From assembly GCA_030706785.1 (NCBI GenBank), contig JAUZNW010000004.1:1-52169 (forward strand): a DNA stretch of 52,169 nucleotides, read 5' to 3'. Under the pieces are notes generated by a model. That model did not search any database. It was not told the origin of the DNA and worked only from the letters and a program-made list of their open reading frames with translations. The position numbers were made by a program, and so were the translations under genes. Source of the stretch: Bacteroidota bacterium. GTDB taxonomy: Bacteria > Bacteroidota > Bacteroidia > Bacteroidales > VadinHA17. This document shows positions 42,439 to 51,741 of the stretch, piece after piece (the stretch's first letter is position 1; every line of letters starts with the position of its first letter).

Positions 42439-44850
42439 TTATTTTTTTAGCAGCTGGTTGGTTGCCAACACCAAGAACATGAAGTTTGTTTCGCCTCCAC
42501 CCATTACATATTCAGTCTGCTGCCAAAGGAAGCTCCAGTTGTCCTTTAATTCCGGCAGATCAGGCCTGATAATCGCTGTTCCTGATGCCACACCACCCGG
42601 TATGTAAGAAAGGTCCGCCCTGTTAACTCCATAAGCCTGGGTAAGCGATTTATAACCCACACCCGAAGCGAAGGATGCTGTGTTCCTTCCGGGATGGCAT
42701 CCGAGGACAAATTGCATTGAACTGAAAATCCGGTCTGGTTTGAATACTCCAGGAAATCCCTTAACCAGGAAATATTGCTGGACTCCCAGTGATTGAATTG
42801 TCCATCCTGCTCCCCAGATATCTGGCTTATACGGGACCCCAAATGGGTTTTCAGCATCTTCTTTCTCCAGCTGAGCGGAGAATTCCTTTACCGCTTTCTC
42901 CATATCTTCCCGGAATCCAGCATCAGTTATATTATTGTATACCATAGCAACAGCCCAGGCTGTTCCCTGCATATGGGCAAGAATAAATTCCTTCTGGGAT
43001 GTTATGTCATCAAGAAATTTTATGCTTTTTGTTGTAATATACAATTCCGCAGCAGCCTGTATCCGTTCATTTACCATTTCTTTTTTACAAGCAGTCAAAT
43101 AGAGATCTTCCGCGGCTTTCAGACATTCATCTGACATTTCAGGACGCCAGGCTTTCAGTACCCTGGCTGCTGCGGCCAGGGAAGCCACACCAGTAAGTTC
43201 ATGCCTTGCATTATCCTCGGTGAAGACCCAGTTGTCATCCATTATTGAAGAATTATACGCTGTTTTTGCTCCCTCGGGCAGTTCCTGACTATAGATGAGG
43301 TTATCAGTCTGTGCACTTCCGTCACCCTGAAGACCATATTGCTTACGTGTTGGATTAATCATTCCCCTGTACAATCTGCCCATGCCTTTGTAGCCACCAA
43401 GTATGGTATATACACCGTGTTCAACCTGTTGAAGGGCATCCGGTATGCCATCAGGTTTATGGATCGTAACGATCCTTTTTTCCTGATCCACAGTTGTGGC
43501 ATCAAGGTCTATATGAAAGATCTCATACATCTGGGCAAGTCTCCAGGTTGTAACTGCCTGCGATTCAATGCGAAGATCATAGTCGCCGGCATCGTGCCAG
43601 CCGCCTCTGTCGAGAAAAGGAACATGCTCAGGATATGAGAACCTGGTAAAAGTCTCAGGTCCCTGCCTGTAACCATCGAAATGTATCAGGTTGACAGGAG
43701 CCATCACTGCATCATCAAGATGGCACCAGTCATGCCATACCCTTGTGCCTTGCTCGATGCGCATATGACACATTTGAACAGGGAGGAAATATTCCAGAGT
43801 CGGCTGCCATACGTATCTGTCATAGATATCATTCCCTACTTTGAACAGATTTGAAGTCACATCACCATAACGGATCTGATAAATTCCGGGATCTTTAATT
43901 ATGCTGAAATCACAAATAGCGTAATTGTACCTGAGATATTTACCCCACGTAACCAGCGCCGCTGACATTACTTTTACCTGTGTGCCATCGGAATTAATCT
44001 TCATTATTTCAATGGTTTTGGGTTTAGTGGTCCGTTTGTCCAGCTCAATAACTGCTCTTTTGTGCTCAGAAGGAAGATAACCAACCTGGCTTATATGGAT
44101 GACAGGAGAGTAAGTGAAATCCTTCAGTGGAACTGCTTCAATCTCCCATTCAATGACTTTTTTAGTTTCACCTTTTGGAATCGCTGCTCTTACTATAAAC
44201 CATCCGGCTTTTGAGTCTTTACGGCCATCAACGAGCTGGATATTGCCTTTCAGTGCCTTAATGGTCAAGCGCTGGTCATTAGTTTCAGGAGCAACGGTAA
44301 GGATTTTTCCTTCAGCATAAGGCTCAAGCTCTGCTCCAATCATCGGGCTGTATGAATCGGTGGGGAAGAATCCCGACTGGCCGTCCATGCTCCAGCTCTT
44401 GCCAAAGAGTATTGACGGGAAGAGTTCTATCTGGAACCACGATTTACCAGCCATATCCTCAGGGAGAGCCTGATCAAGATCAGCTGACACCAGAATTTTA
44501 TGGCCTTGTGCAGTGACACGAACTGTATATCCTAAAGGAACGTCAGGATATTTAAGTTGTGCTTCAATGGTTCCGGTTTGCTTGTCAATTTTTTTCTGAC
44601 CTTTTTCCGAAAACATACCTAGTCTTATATCCCCGTTGGCAGCAACGCGGATGCCGTTTTGAATAATAGTAATTCCGCTCTGGTGGCCGCTGGGGTAGTA
44701 ATCATCAAAAACCATAACATCAAGTCCTGGCATTTCAAAATATCCCTGATCATTAATGGTGAGCTTATCTTGCCCGTACACTTGGTTTATAGATCCCTGA
44801 CACATAAGAATGGCGAGGAAGATCAATAGAAACAAAGAGCTATTTTTCAT
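42439..44850 (-). CDS. Large GH9 family glycosidase with extra N-terminal beta-sandwich domain
   Basis: 803 residues with an export signal (to about VYGQ). Residues about 30-245 form a beta-rich domain I cannot name, then an Ig-like CelD_N domain (about 250-345, HISQVGYLPSEHKRAVIEL), then the GH9 barrel. The Asp pair is D420/D423 in GGWHDAGD, the canonical form. LGCHPGRNTASFASGVG corresponds to the GxNPxxxS block, and the proton donor is E780 or E787 in TEYVMGGGETNF. Predicted exported beta-1,4-glucanase or glycosidase, longer than the GH9 at 28232. Convergent with susD across the terminator and divergent from the c-heme propeller gene. Confidence 0.9.
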   Translation of the reverse strand: MKNSSLFLLIFLAILMCQGSINQVYGQDKLTINDQGYFEMPGLDVMVFDDYYPSGHQSGITIIQNGIRVAANGDIRLGMFSEKGQKKIDKQTGTIEAQLKYPDVPLGYTVRVTAQGHKILVSADLDQALPEDMAGKSWFQIELFPSILFGKSWSMDGQSGFFPTDSYSPMIGAELEPYAEGKILTVAPETNDQRLTIKALKGNIQLVDGRKDSKAGWFIVRAAIPKGETKKVIEWEIEAVPLKDFTYSPVIHISQVGYLPSEHKRAVIELDKRTTKPKTIEIMKINSDGTQVKVMSAALVTWGKYLRYNYAICDFSIIKDPGIYQIRYGDVTSNLFKVGNDIYDRYVWQPTLEYFLPVQMCHMRIEQGTRVWHDWCHLDDAVMAPVNLIHFDGYRQGPETFTRFSYPEHVPFLDRGGWHDAGDYDLRIESQAVTTWRLAQMYEIFHIDLDATTVDQEKRIVTIHKPDGIPDALQQVEHGVYTILGGYKGMGRLYRGMINPTRKQYGLQGDGSAQTDNLIYSQELPEGAKTAYNSSIMDDNWVFTEDNARHELTGVASLAAAARVLKAWRPEMSDECLKAAEDLYLTACKKEMVNERIQAAAELYITTKSIKFLDDITSQKEFILAHMQGTAWAVAMVYNNITDAGFREDMEKAVKEFSAQLEKEDAENPFGVPYKPDIWGAGWTIQSLGVQQYFLVKGFPGVFKPDRIFSSMQFVLGCHPGRNTASFASGVGYKSLTQAYGVNRADLSYIPGGVASGTAIIRPDLPELKDNWSFLWQQTEYVMGGGETNFMFLVLATNQLLKK

Positions 44851-45041
44851 GATGCAATAAAGTTTGAAGAGAATTTTATTTAATAAAGTTAAGATAAATA
44901 ATCCAGCCGGTCAGAAGATGACAAGATCGTTTTTGACAGATTAGTCAGGGTATCTCATAAGGATCCTGTTTAAGAATTTATTTATAATTTTACTTAATAC
45001 CCTTCAGTTGCTTAAGTCTCGGGAAGAGGAACAGTTTAAGT

Positions 45042-46520
45042 ATGCTGAGAAAGATTACATTCATGAAAATACTGGCTTTAATGCTCGGGCTGTTTCTGAC
45101 TACCGGATGTGCCAGGGACACCTCTAGATTAGAAGAGGCTGACCGCGAACCGACTCTCGAGCCTGACTACTCCGGAGTAACTGTCCCGAAAAATATTGCC
45201 CCCCTGAATTTCAGAATCAATGAGGATGGAACATCGTTCCATCTCATTGCCTCCTCGACCAATGGCTTCTGGATTTCAATAAATTCTTCAGACGGGATCA
45301 TTCGTTTCCCGTATAAATCATGGAAGAAACTGATGCAGGATAATAAAGGAGGGATGATCACATTTGAAATTACGTCAGGAAATAAGGAGGGAATCAGAAA
45401 AAAATTTAATCCTGTAAAAATATATGTAGCAGGTGATCCAATAGATCCATGGCTGTGCTACAGGCTGCTTTATCCCGGTTACGAATCATACTTACAATTA
45501 AAGATCATAGAAAGAAGCACCGAAAGCTTTAAGGAAAAGTCCATTGTCGAGAATCAGCTCCTGAACAATAACTGTATAAATTGTCATTCCTTCTGCAGAA
45601 ATAATCCGGATAAGTTCCTTTTACATGTAAGAGGCACGGTAGGCGGAACCTATTTCACCGAAGGGGATAAGGTTATCCGGAAGGATTTAAAAGCTTCCGG
45701 AATGAAGTACGGAGCTGTTTACCCGGCATGGCATCCTGACGGGGATCTTGTTGCTTTTTCCTCGAACAGCATTGTCCAGAGTTTTCATGCAGCACAGGAA
45801 TATAATATTGAAGTGACTGACTTGGCTTCCTCGCTTGTGGTTTACAATATCAAAAAAAATGAAATGTCACCCGTTGGCGAATCTGATTCCTTGAAATATT
45901 TGGAGACATTTCCGGAATGGTCACCAGATGGCAGATACCTGTACTATTGCAGGGCAGTGCAGATTAATGATACCTCGGATTTCGTCCGGATAAATTATGA
46001 TCTTGTCAGAAAATCTTTTAACAAGACTTCATTTTCATTTGGGAAGGCCGAGGTCATTTTCGATGCCCGGGCAATCGGGAAAAGTGTATCTTTCCCGAGG
46101 ATCTCACCCGACGGACAATACCTCGTATTTACACTTCACAATAATGGGAACTTCTCCATATGGCATAAAGAAGCCGATCTGTATCTGATGAATCTCCAGA
46201 CCGGAAATACAGATCGAATGAGCATCAACAGCGATGAGACTGAAAGTTATCATAGCTGGTCATCAAATGGCAAATGGCTGGTTTTCAGCAGCAAAAGGGA
46301 TGATGGATTGACAGCAAGACCATATTTTGCTTATTTCGGTTCAGCGGATAATGTCGGTAAACCATTTGTTATGCCGCAGAAGGATCCCACACTTTACAAG
46401 AGAGAAATAAGAACTTTTAACAAGCCTGAGTTTGTAACCGGTAAGGTCAGAATAAATCCACGCGAATATGAGCATGCCTCAAAAAAGACAGCTCAAAAGG
46501 CTCAATGGGCTCAAAGATAG
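45042..46520 (+). CDS. c-type heme-motif lipoprotein with TolB/PD40-like beta-propeller
   Basis: 492 residues from ATG 45042; a start at 45063 (MKILALMLG) would serve equally. Lipobox TTGC near residue 22. After an N-terminal domain (about 45-165) comes one c-type heme site, C178-x-x-C181-H182 (NCINCHS). Four PD40/TolB-like blades follow: PAWHPDGDLVAFSS, PEWSPDGRYLYYC, PRISPDGQYLVFT and HSWSSNGKWLVFSSKR. Such heme-plus-propeller proteins are known in Bacteroidota, but the role is unclear; electron transfer or sensing at the periplasmic face is possible. The last nine residues (AQKAQWAQR) are encoded by three 9-bp repeat units (46491-46517). First of four genes; DUF6057 follows after 46 bp. 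Confidence 0.82.
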   Translation: MLRKITFMKILALMLGLFLTTGCARDTSRLEEADREPTLEPDYSGVTVPKNIAPLNFRINEDGTSFHLIASSTNGFWISINSSDGIIRFPYKSWKKLMQDNKGGMITFEITSGNKEGIRKKFNPVKIYVAGDPIDPWLCYRLLYPGYESYLQLKIIERSTESFKEKSIVENQLLNNNCINCHSFCRNNPDKFLLHVRGTVGGTYFTEGDKVIRKDLKASGMKYGAVYPAWHPDGDLVAFSSNSIVQSFHAAQEYNIEVTDLASSLVVYNIKKNEMSPVGESDSLKYLETFPEWSPDGRYLYYCRAVQINDTSDFVRINYDLVRKSFNKTSFSFGKAEVIFDARAIGKSVSFPRISPDGQYLVFTLHNNGNFSIWHKEADLYLMNLQTGNTDRMSINSDETESYHSWSSNGKWLVFSSKRDDGLTARPYFAYFGSADNVGKPFVMPQKDPTLYKREIRTFNKPEFVTGKVRINPREYEHASKKTAQKAQWAQR

Positions 46521-46539
46521 AGTCGAACAGGTATAGTAT

Positions 46540-46557
46540 CCTGGTTTATAAAACAGG
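46540..46557. promoter_or_regulatory. 18-bp near-palindrome just upstream of the DUF6057 gene
   Basis: CCTGGTTTATAAAACAGG pairs with itself at 16 of 18 positions and ends 9 bp before the ATG at 46567. It could be an operator or an RNA hairpin near the ribosome site; there is no T-run for termination. Confidence 0.3.
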
Positions 46558-46566
46558 CTCGGAAAA

Positions 46567-48405
46567 ATGAATAAAGAGTCAGCTAGAAGTAAACAATCAG
46601 CAGGGCAGGCAATCCTTAAGGATGAATTAAAAGCCTGGGAATATGATAAATACTACCTCCTTACCTCAGTTTTTATCATCTCAGGGCTATATTTTTATTT
46701 GATAGGCAACTATCTGTTCTTCTACCAGGAAAACCAGATGCTGTTTGTATTTTCCCGGGATTATCTGAAACAATTTGCCTCAAAACCTGGCGGGTTTCTG
46801 GAATATGCCGGAAATTTCCTCAGTCAGGGTTATTTCAGTAACCTGTATGGAGCTCTGATCCTGGCTGTTGTCTTTACAATTATTACAATTATTTTCATTC
46901 GAATAAATAAGAAGCTGGCATCCGATAAAACATTTTCACTTCTGTTTGCCGTACTTTCAGCGTGCCTTATGATCCTGATTCAGACAAACATAAATTTCCG
47001 GATGCATAATAACCTGGGAATCCTTGGAGCGGGTTTGTATTTTCTTATTTCAATATCTTTCAAAGGGAAAGTTGCACGAATTACGGCCCTGGCTTTATTT
47101 CCACTGTTTTTCTGGCTTACCGGCGCTTATGCATTTATTTATCTGGTTATGTACACGTTGTACAACATATTCAGGAAAGAAGTAATCTGTCCGGCTTGTC
47201 TCCTGATAATTGCAGGTCTGACCCTGCTGATTTCCAAAGAAGTCATTTTCCTTCAGCCGTGGCCTGATTTGTTATATTATCCTATGCCTCTGAAAGGCTA
47301 CTTCGGCAAGCCATTGATATTGTGGCTGTTCTTCCTGTTCTTTATTTTATATCCTGTGCTTGTAAAGCTTCCGGGCCTGATAAAAAGGAATGAGAATTAC
47401 ATCAGGCCAGTCTCGACCTGGTCAATTCTTCTCACAATATTGCTGACAATCTTCGTGTTGTCGAGAATTTACAATCAGGATACTGCCAACATGTTCAGTT
47501 TGGAAAAAATGTTCTTTGCAAGGGACTGGGCCGGAGTGATAAAGCAACAGGAGAAGATGCGATCGAGGAACCCGGTAGCGGAATATTATTTTAATACAGC
47601 TCTTTCTGAAAGCGGGATGTTATGCGATAAATTGTTCTTTGCACCTCAGGATTACGGGCCGAGATCGATCGGTATAGCATGGAACTCACAGATTAGTATG
47701 AATAAGCTTTTCAGGGGAGTTTATTTTTACTACTCCATCGGACTCATTAACGAAGCACACCGCTGGGCATTTGAATCAATGGTCACTGAGGGTTATCATC
47801 CTGAAAATATCAAGCTTCTGATCAAAACAAATATGATCAACGGTCATTATAAAGTGGCTGAAAAATATATAGGTGTTCTAAAGAAAACCCTGCATTACAG
47901 GAACTGGGTTAAGAAATATGAGGAGATGCTCAGGAATCCGCAACTGATAAGTGCAGATCCGGAATTAGGTGAAAAAATAAAACTGAAGCCAAATTATGAT
48001 TTTATAGTAAGAATTAGGAATCCTCAAAAAAATATCACCTCACTGTTGCAGTCGAATCCTGAAAACAAGAGAGCCTTTGAATACAATTTGGCATGGCTTA
48101 TGCTAGATAAAGATTTTAACGGGATTGTAAATGAAATCAGCAAACTAAGCCTGATGAATTATACAAAAATACCAAGGCATATTGAGGAAGCCGCATTATT
48201 GTTGAGAGCAGATATGGGACCAATGCCCGGATTCAGCAATTTATTGATAGGCAACGAAACCCAGTCGCGCTTTTTAAATTATGTGTCTCTAAGAATGTAT
48301 TTTGACCGGACTAAATCTCCGGTAGGAACCGCAATTCAGAAAGAATTCGGAAACACCTTTTGGTATTATCTTGATTTTAATAAACCTCAGAATCAGCTGG
48401 AATGA
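46567..48405 (+). CDS. DUF6057 family polytopic membrane protein
   Basis: 612 residues. The N-terminal half is a polytopic membrane domain: hydrophobic segments at about 32-53, 95-113, 125-140, 145-160, 168-198, 213-225, 250-272 and 285-302. The C-terminal half (about 310-612) is soluble and helical, with TPR-like pairs (NTALSESGMLCDKLFF, INEAHRWAFESMVTEGYHPENIKLL). The pattern fits the DUF6057 family of Bacteroidota; no function is established. It is followed by the TPR gene with a 4-bp ATGA overlap, which implies coupled translation. Placement after a heme-propeller lipoprotein suggests an envelope complex. Confidence 0.78.
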   Translation: MNKESARSKQSAGQAILKDELKAWEYDKYYLLTSVFIISGLYFYLIGNYLFFYQENQMLFVFSRDYLKQFASKPGGFLEYAGNFLSQGYFSNLYGALILAVVFTIITIIFIRINKKLASDKTFSLLFAVLSACLMILIQTNINFRMHNNLGILGAGLYFLISISFKGKVARITALALFPLFFWLTGAYAFIYLVMYTLYNIFRKEVICPACLLIIAGLTLLISKEVIFLQPWPDLLYYPMPLKGYFGKPLILWLFFLFFILYPVLVKLPGLIKRNENYIRPVSTWSILLTILLTIFVLSRIYNQDTANMFSLEKMFFARDWAGVIKQQEKMRSRNPVAEYYFNTALSESGMLCDKLFFAPQDYGPRSIGIAWNSQISMNKLFRGVYFYYSIGLINEAHRWAFESMVTEGYHPENIKLLIKTNMINGHYKVAEKYIGVLKKTLHYRNWVKKYEEMLRNPQLISADPELGEKIKLKPNYDFIVRIRNPQKNITSLLQSNPENKRAFEYNLAWLMLDKDFNGIVNEISKLSLMNYTKIPRHIEEAALLLRADMGPMPGFSNLLIGNETQSRFLNYVSLRMYFDRTKSPVGTAIQKEFGNTFWYYLDFNKPQNQLE

Positions 48406-49043
48406 TGCGCGATTTGGAAAAGGTTATATTATTGTCAGTCCTGATGTCAGTATCTCTGGCAGCCCCCAGCCAGACTTCTGACATGATAGCGAGAGAATTC
48501 TTTAACGAGGGAACTTATAAAGTTACAATCAATGACTATAAGGGAGCTATTTGTGCTTTATCCGAAGCTATAAAGCTGGATTCAGGCTTCCTGCAGGCAT
48601 ATGAAAACAGGGGAGTGGCAAAGTATCACCTTCAGGACTATAATGGAGCACTCTATGATTTCGATAAAGCACTGAAAATAAATCCATATGATTACAGCAC
48701 TTATGGCCGGAGGGGATGGGTAAAATACCGTTTACAGGACCTTCACGGGGCAATCTCTGATTTCACTATGGCTCTCCAGGGCAACAAAGACAACGCTCAA
48801 TACTATAATATAAGAGGTCAGGCGAATTACTTTCTTCATAACTACTCTTCAGCGGTTGATGATTTTAACAGGGTAATTAAATTCTTCAACGGGAGCAGGG
48901 AGGAGAGGAGAGAAGCATATTTCTGGCGTGGACTGGCCGAAATAAGCTCGGGACAAAAGGAGAATGGCTGCCTCGATCTGCGAAAAGCGGGAAAGCTTGG
49001 CTTCGCAAAAGCAAATGAAGTAATTGAATTATATTGTCAGTAA
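48402..49043 (+). CDS. Exported TPR-repeat protein
   Basis: 213 residues with a signal peptide (to about LAAPSQ). Four to five tetratricopeptide repeats cover about residues 35-190 (DYKGAICALSEAIKLDSG, DYNGALYDFDKALKINPYDY, DLHGAISDFTMALQGN, NYSSAVDDFNRVIKFF). The start overlaps the DUF6057 stop by 4 bp (ATGATG, 48402-48407; a second ATG is in frame). Presumably a periplasmic protein-protein adaptor in the same unit as its neighbours. Confidence 0.85.
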   Translation: MMRDLEKVILLSVLMSVSLAAPSQTSDMIAREFFNEGTYKVTINDYKGAICALSEAIKLDSGFLQAYENRGVAKYHLQDYNGALYDFDKALKINPYDYSTYGRRGWVKYRLQDLHGAISDFTMALQGNKDNAQYYNIRGQANYFLHNYSSAVDDFNRVIKFFNGSREERREAYFWRGLAEISSGQKENGCLDLRKAGKLGFAKANEVIELYCQ

Positions 49044-49053
49044 TATAACGTCC

Positions 49054-50022
49054 ATGAACAGTATCACCAGCATCGCCAGAACATTGCCCTTATTGTTTTT
49101 AATTTTACTTTATTCCTGCAGGAAAGGGGATATCCCTGTTGTTACGACTGAACAGATAACAAATATCACCCCAACCTCGGCATCAACTGGTGGTAATGTT
49201 ACCAGCGATGGGGGTTCGGACATCACTTCACGGGGCATTTGCTGGAATTCGAACGGAAATCCGACAACAGCCAACAGCCGGACCTCAGATGGGACAGGCA
49301 CTGGCGCTTTCAGCAGTACTCTAAAGTTGCTTAGACCGGGTACTTACTATTATATTAGGGCTTATGCAACGAACAAAGCCGGAACGGGTTATGGTGAAGA
49401 GCTTGGATTCGCCACACTTGAGATAACAACAGGTACCGTCAGCGATATTGATGGCAATATTTACAAAACGGTAACAATCGGATCTCAGACATGGATGGCT
49501 GAAAACCTTAAGACAAAGAGGTATAGCGACAATACACCTGTTCCACTTGTCACAAACGGCAATATATGGAAAAGCCTTGCAACACCGGCTTATTGCTGGT
49601 ATAAGAACGATTCATCAGCGTATGCAGCAACTTATGGAGCCTTGTACAACTGGTATGCTGTTGTCTCAGGGAATTTATGCCCGATCGGATGGCGTGTCCC
49701 CAATGATTCCCAATGGACAACAATGACAACATACCTTGGCGGGGAGTATCTGGCTGGTGATAAATTAAAGGAAGAAGGTCAGGCGCATTGGTTTAATTTC
49801 AACAGCAACGCTTCCAACGAGACTGGTTTTACGGCACTCCCGGGAGGGGCACGTATGGAAGGCGATTTTGTTTATATCACCATGACAGGGGCATGGTGGT
49901 CCTCAACGGAGTATGACAGCGGAACAGCCTGGTGCAGGGAACTTGACGACAATATAATCGAGATGCTTGTCGGTCACCTGGCAAAATCCGAGGGTTACTC
50001 GATCCGTTGCATACAGGATTGA
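49054..50022 (+). CDS. FISUMP-domain lipoprotein
   Basis: 322 residues from ATG 49054, 10 bp after the TPR stop; a TTG frame from 49024 would overlap it. Lipobox YSC near residue 22. Residues about 25-120 are a fibronectin-III-like module (TPTSASTGGNVTSDGGSDIT, YYYIRAYATNKAG). The rest is a Fibrobacter succinogenes major paralogous domain: VTIGSQTWMAENLKTKRYSD, AYCWYKNDSS, GALYNWYAV, CPIGWRVPNDSQW, GFTALPGGAR, WWSSTE, GYSIRCIQD. FISUMP proteins are surface lipoproteins of unknown function with a C-type-lectin-like fold. Last gene of the four-gene set. Confidence 0.9.
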   Translation: MNSITSIARTLPLLFLILLYSCRKGDIPVVTTEQITNITPTSASTGGNVTSDGGSDITSRGICWNSNGNPTTANSRTSDGTGTGAFSSTLKLLRPGTYYYIRAYATNKAGTGYGEELGFATLEITTGTVSDIDGNIYKTVTIGSQTWMAENLKTKRYSDNTPVPLVTNGNIWKSLATPAYCWYKNDSSAYAATYGALYNWYAVVSGNLCPIGWRVPNDSQWTTMTTYLGGEYLAGDKLKEEGQAHWFNFNSNASNETGFTALPGGARMEGDFVYITMTGAWWSSTEYDSGTAWCRELDDNIIEMLVGHLAKSEGYSIRCIQD

Positions 50023-50035
50023 TCCGAGGGATTTT

Positions 50036-51127
50036 TCAAAGTTCCTTTAAACCCCAGAACTTATTTATATCCGTCCATTTCGAAACTGATGGTCTTGCAA
50101 ATTGGCGTTTGCATTGATCGATTTTCAGGCCGCGTATTTCAATATCATCAAAGGACAAGGGTAACATCCCTGTTTTATGTGCCAGCACTATTGACGGGAT
50201 CTCATTAATATCGAATCCCATCAGGGCAGCACTGACCATGTCGGCTGCCAGAGGAGATGTACCGGCTATTATAAGTCCCATATTAACAAGCGGGCCGTCG
50301 AATGGTCCGTTTCCCTCCATTGCGGTTGATGCATCTATTACTGAAAGACCAGTACTGACAGCATTATTCATATCGAGTATTTCGAAAGCTACACCTTGTG
50401 AGCCCGCTTCTGCTGCCCGGTCGTGCAGCCAGGAACGAACAGAATAATATTCGGTTCCCGGATATAAACCTATTAAGTTCTTCATTGCCAGGGTGACTGT
50501 AGCAAGAGAGTGGGTTTTCATCATCGGTACAGAACAGAGCAGATCGATTTCAGTAAGTGACTTATGTATTTTTACAGACTTTGCTGCAAACCCGTTTTTC
50601 AACGGGACTTCAACTATTTCCCCGGAATGAAGATTAATCAATGGTATTTTCAGGGATTCAGCCATTTCAGTGTATCCGAGAGTATCGAATACATGTTGCT
50701 GCATTTTGTCGAGGATCTCCCTTTTCCTGGTCCTGTAGGTTTCATTATTTATAACATTGAATGAATCAGCTGCTGCAGATCCTTCACCTATCATGACTTC
50801 CTTTCCCTTTTTAAGCATCAGTTGTGCAAGAGCCCTGACTACTTCCGGTTTTGTTGTACCAACCGGACTGTCAGCGACCAGATTAGGTTTAAGCATGATT
50901 TTATGCCTGCCTCTGGTAACTGATTCTATCCCGCCAAGAAGGTCAACGGCTTCTTCCACCGCTCCTGCAGTATTACCCTCTTTAATACGTGTGATACTTA
51001 CAATATTCGCCCGTTTTTCTGTCGAATGAGTATAGTTATGGACGTTGAATCCGAATGTTGCCGTACCTATTGCTGCTGCAGAGGCAGTTCCGATGAATTT
51101 CCTTCTTGAGATATATGATTTGCTCAT
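50036..51127 (-). CDS. DUF362 domain protein with Tat signal
   Basis: 363 residues with a twin-arginine signal (SRRKFIGTASAAAIGTA). The body matches DUF362: KIMLKPNLVADSPVGTTKPEVVRALAQ, VMIGEGSA, SVPMMKTHSLATVTLAMKNLIGLYPG, and GMDF-type ending LMGFDINEIPSI. No 4Fe-4S ferredoxin cysteines are present, unlike many DUF362 proteins, so the function is open. Export through Tat suggests folding with a cofactor before transport. It converges with the FISUMP gene, 13 bp apart. Confidence 0.87.
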   Translation of the reverse strand: MSKSYISRRKFIGTASAAAIGTATFGFNVHNYTHSTEKRANIVSITRIKEGNTAGAVEEAVDLLGGIESVTRGRHKIMLKPNLVADSPVGTTKPEVVRALAQLMLKKGKEVMIGEGSAAADSFNVINNETYRTRKREILDKMQQHVFDTLGYTEMAESLKIPLINLHSGEIVEVPLKNGFAAKSVKIHKSLTEIDLLCSVPMMKTHSLATVTLAMKNLIGLYPGTEYYSVRSWLHDRAAEAGSQGVAFEILDMNNAVSTGLSVIDASTAMEGNGPFDGPLVNMGLIIAGTSPLAADMVSAALMGFDINEIPSIVLAHKTGMLPLSFDDIEIRGLKIDQCKRQFARPSVSKWTDINKFWGLKEL

Positions 51128-51741
51128 TTCTTTTAAGCTTTCCTGTTAATCCATCTAAGTTACAACCTTTTGGGATAAAGCAATTCTTGGAGGATCAGTT
51201 AAACTTTCACAAAATATCCTGTTCGTCGGAGAGAGGCCCGGGTTGCACTAAAGCGTATTTTATATTTCTGTCCTCAGGAGATTTTTGAGAAATTATTGCA
51301 CCGAGAATAAAAACAGATCGGGAAATAATAACTCTGGAATTGGCAGATTTTGTTCGCTATATGTACATAATTAACAACGTTGGTTGCTAACAGCAGTCTG
51401 ACATGTAAAATTCTTAATATTATTCCCTTTTAAAAGTAGAGGGTAAAGTCATCCAGGGGGTCTTAGTTTTGAAATGTTTATTATATAAGACGATAAAAAT
51501 GAATTATTGGATATACATAACGAACTTGCAAAACATTATTACTTTGACAGATATGTTGGTTAATATCTTAGAAGTGATAATTAAAAGCATTATTTTCGTA
51601 GTCATCCAAATACTTTACACTACCTTAAAAGGTAATCGGATTGCCCTTTTAAGGCACTAAATAGGATACTCAATATTGTAATAATTTGCATTTTACTACT
51701 AAACTGGCGTGAATCAAGCTGGATCAACATAAAAAACAGAA
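51128..51741. other. AT-rich gene-poor region
   Basis: 614 bp without a supported gene. The only frame of note (51469-51660, TTG start) encodes an Ile-rich string without homology I recognise. A perfect inverted repeat lies at 51623-51654. A GC-rich patch at 51220-51245 (GGAGAGAGGCCCGGGTTGCAC) stands out but folds into nothing I can name. Confidence 0.4.
51623..51654. repeat. Perfect 10-bp inverted repeat CCTTAAAAGG / CCTTTTAAGG
   Basis: Arms at 51623-51632 and 51645-51654 pair completely across a 12-nt spacer (TAATCGGATTGC). No T-run follows. It lies about 90 bp upstream of the nitroreductase ATG and could be an operator or a leader hairpin. Confidence 0.5.

Noticed and set aside
51220-51245. 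tRNA fragment or attachment site suggested by a GC-rich patch
   Set aside because: It does not match a T-arm or anticodon arm and no integrase or direct repeat was found.
51469-51660. 63-codon hydrophobic frame with TTG start
   Set aside because: AT-rich region gives Ile/Leu-rich translations by chance; no ribosome site and no recognisable family.
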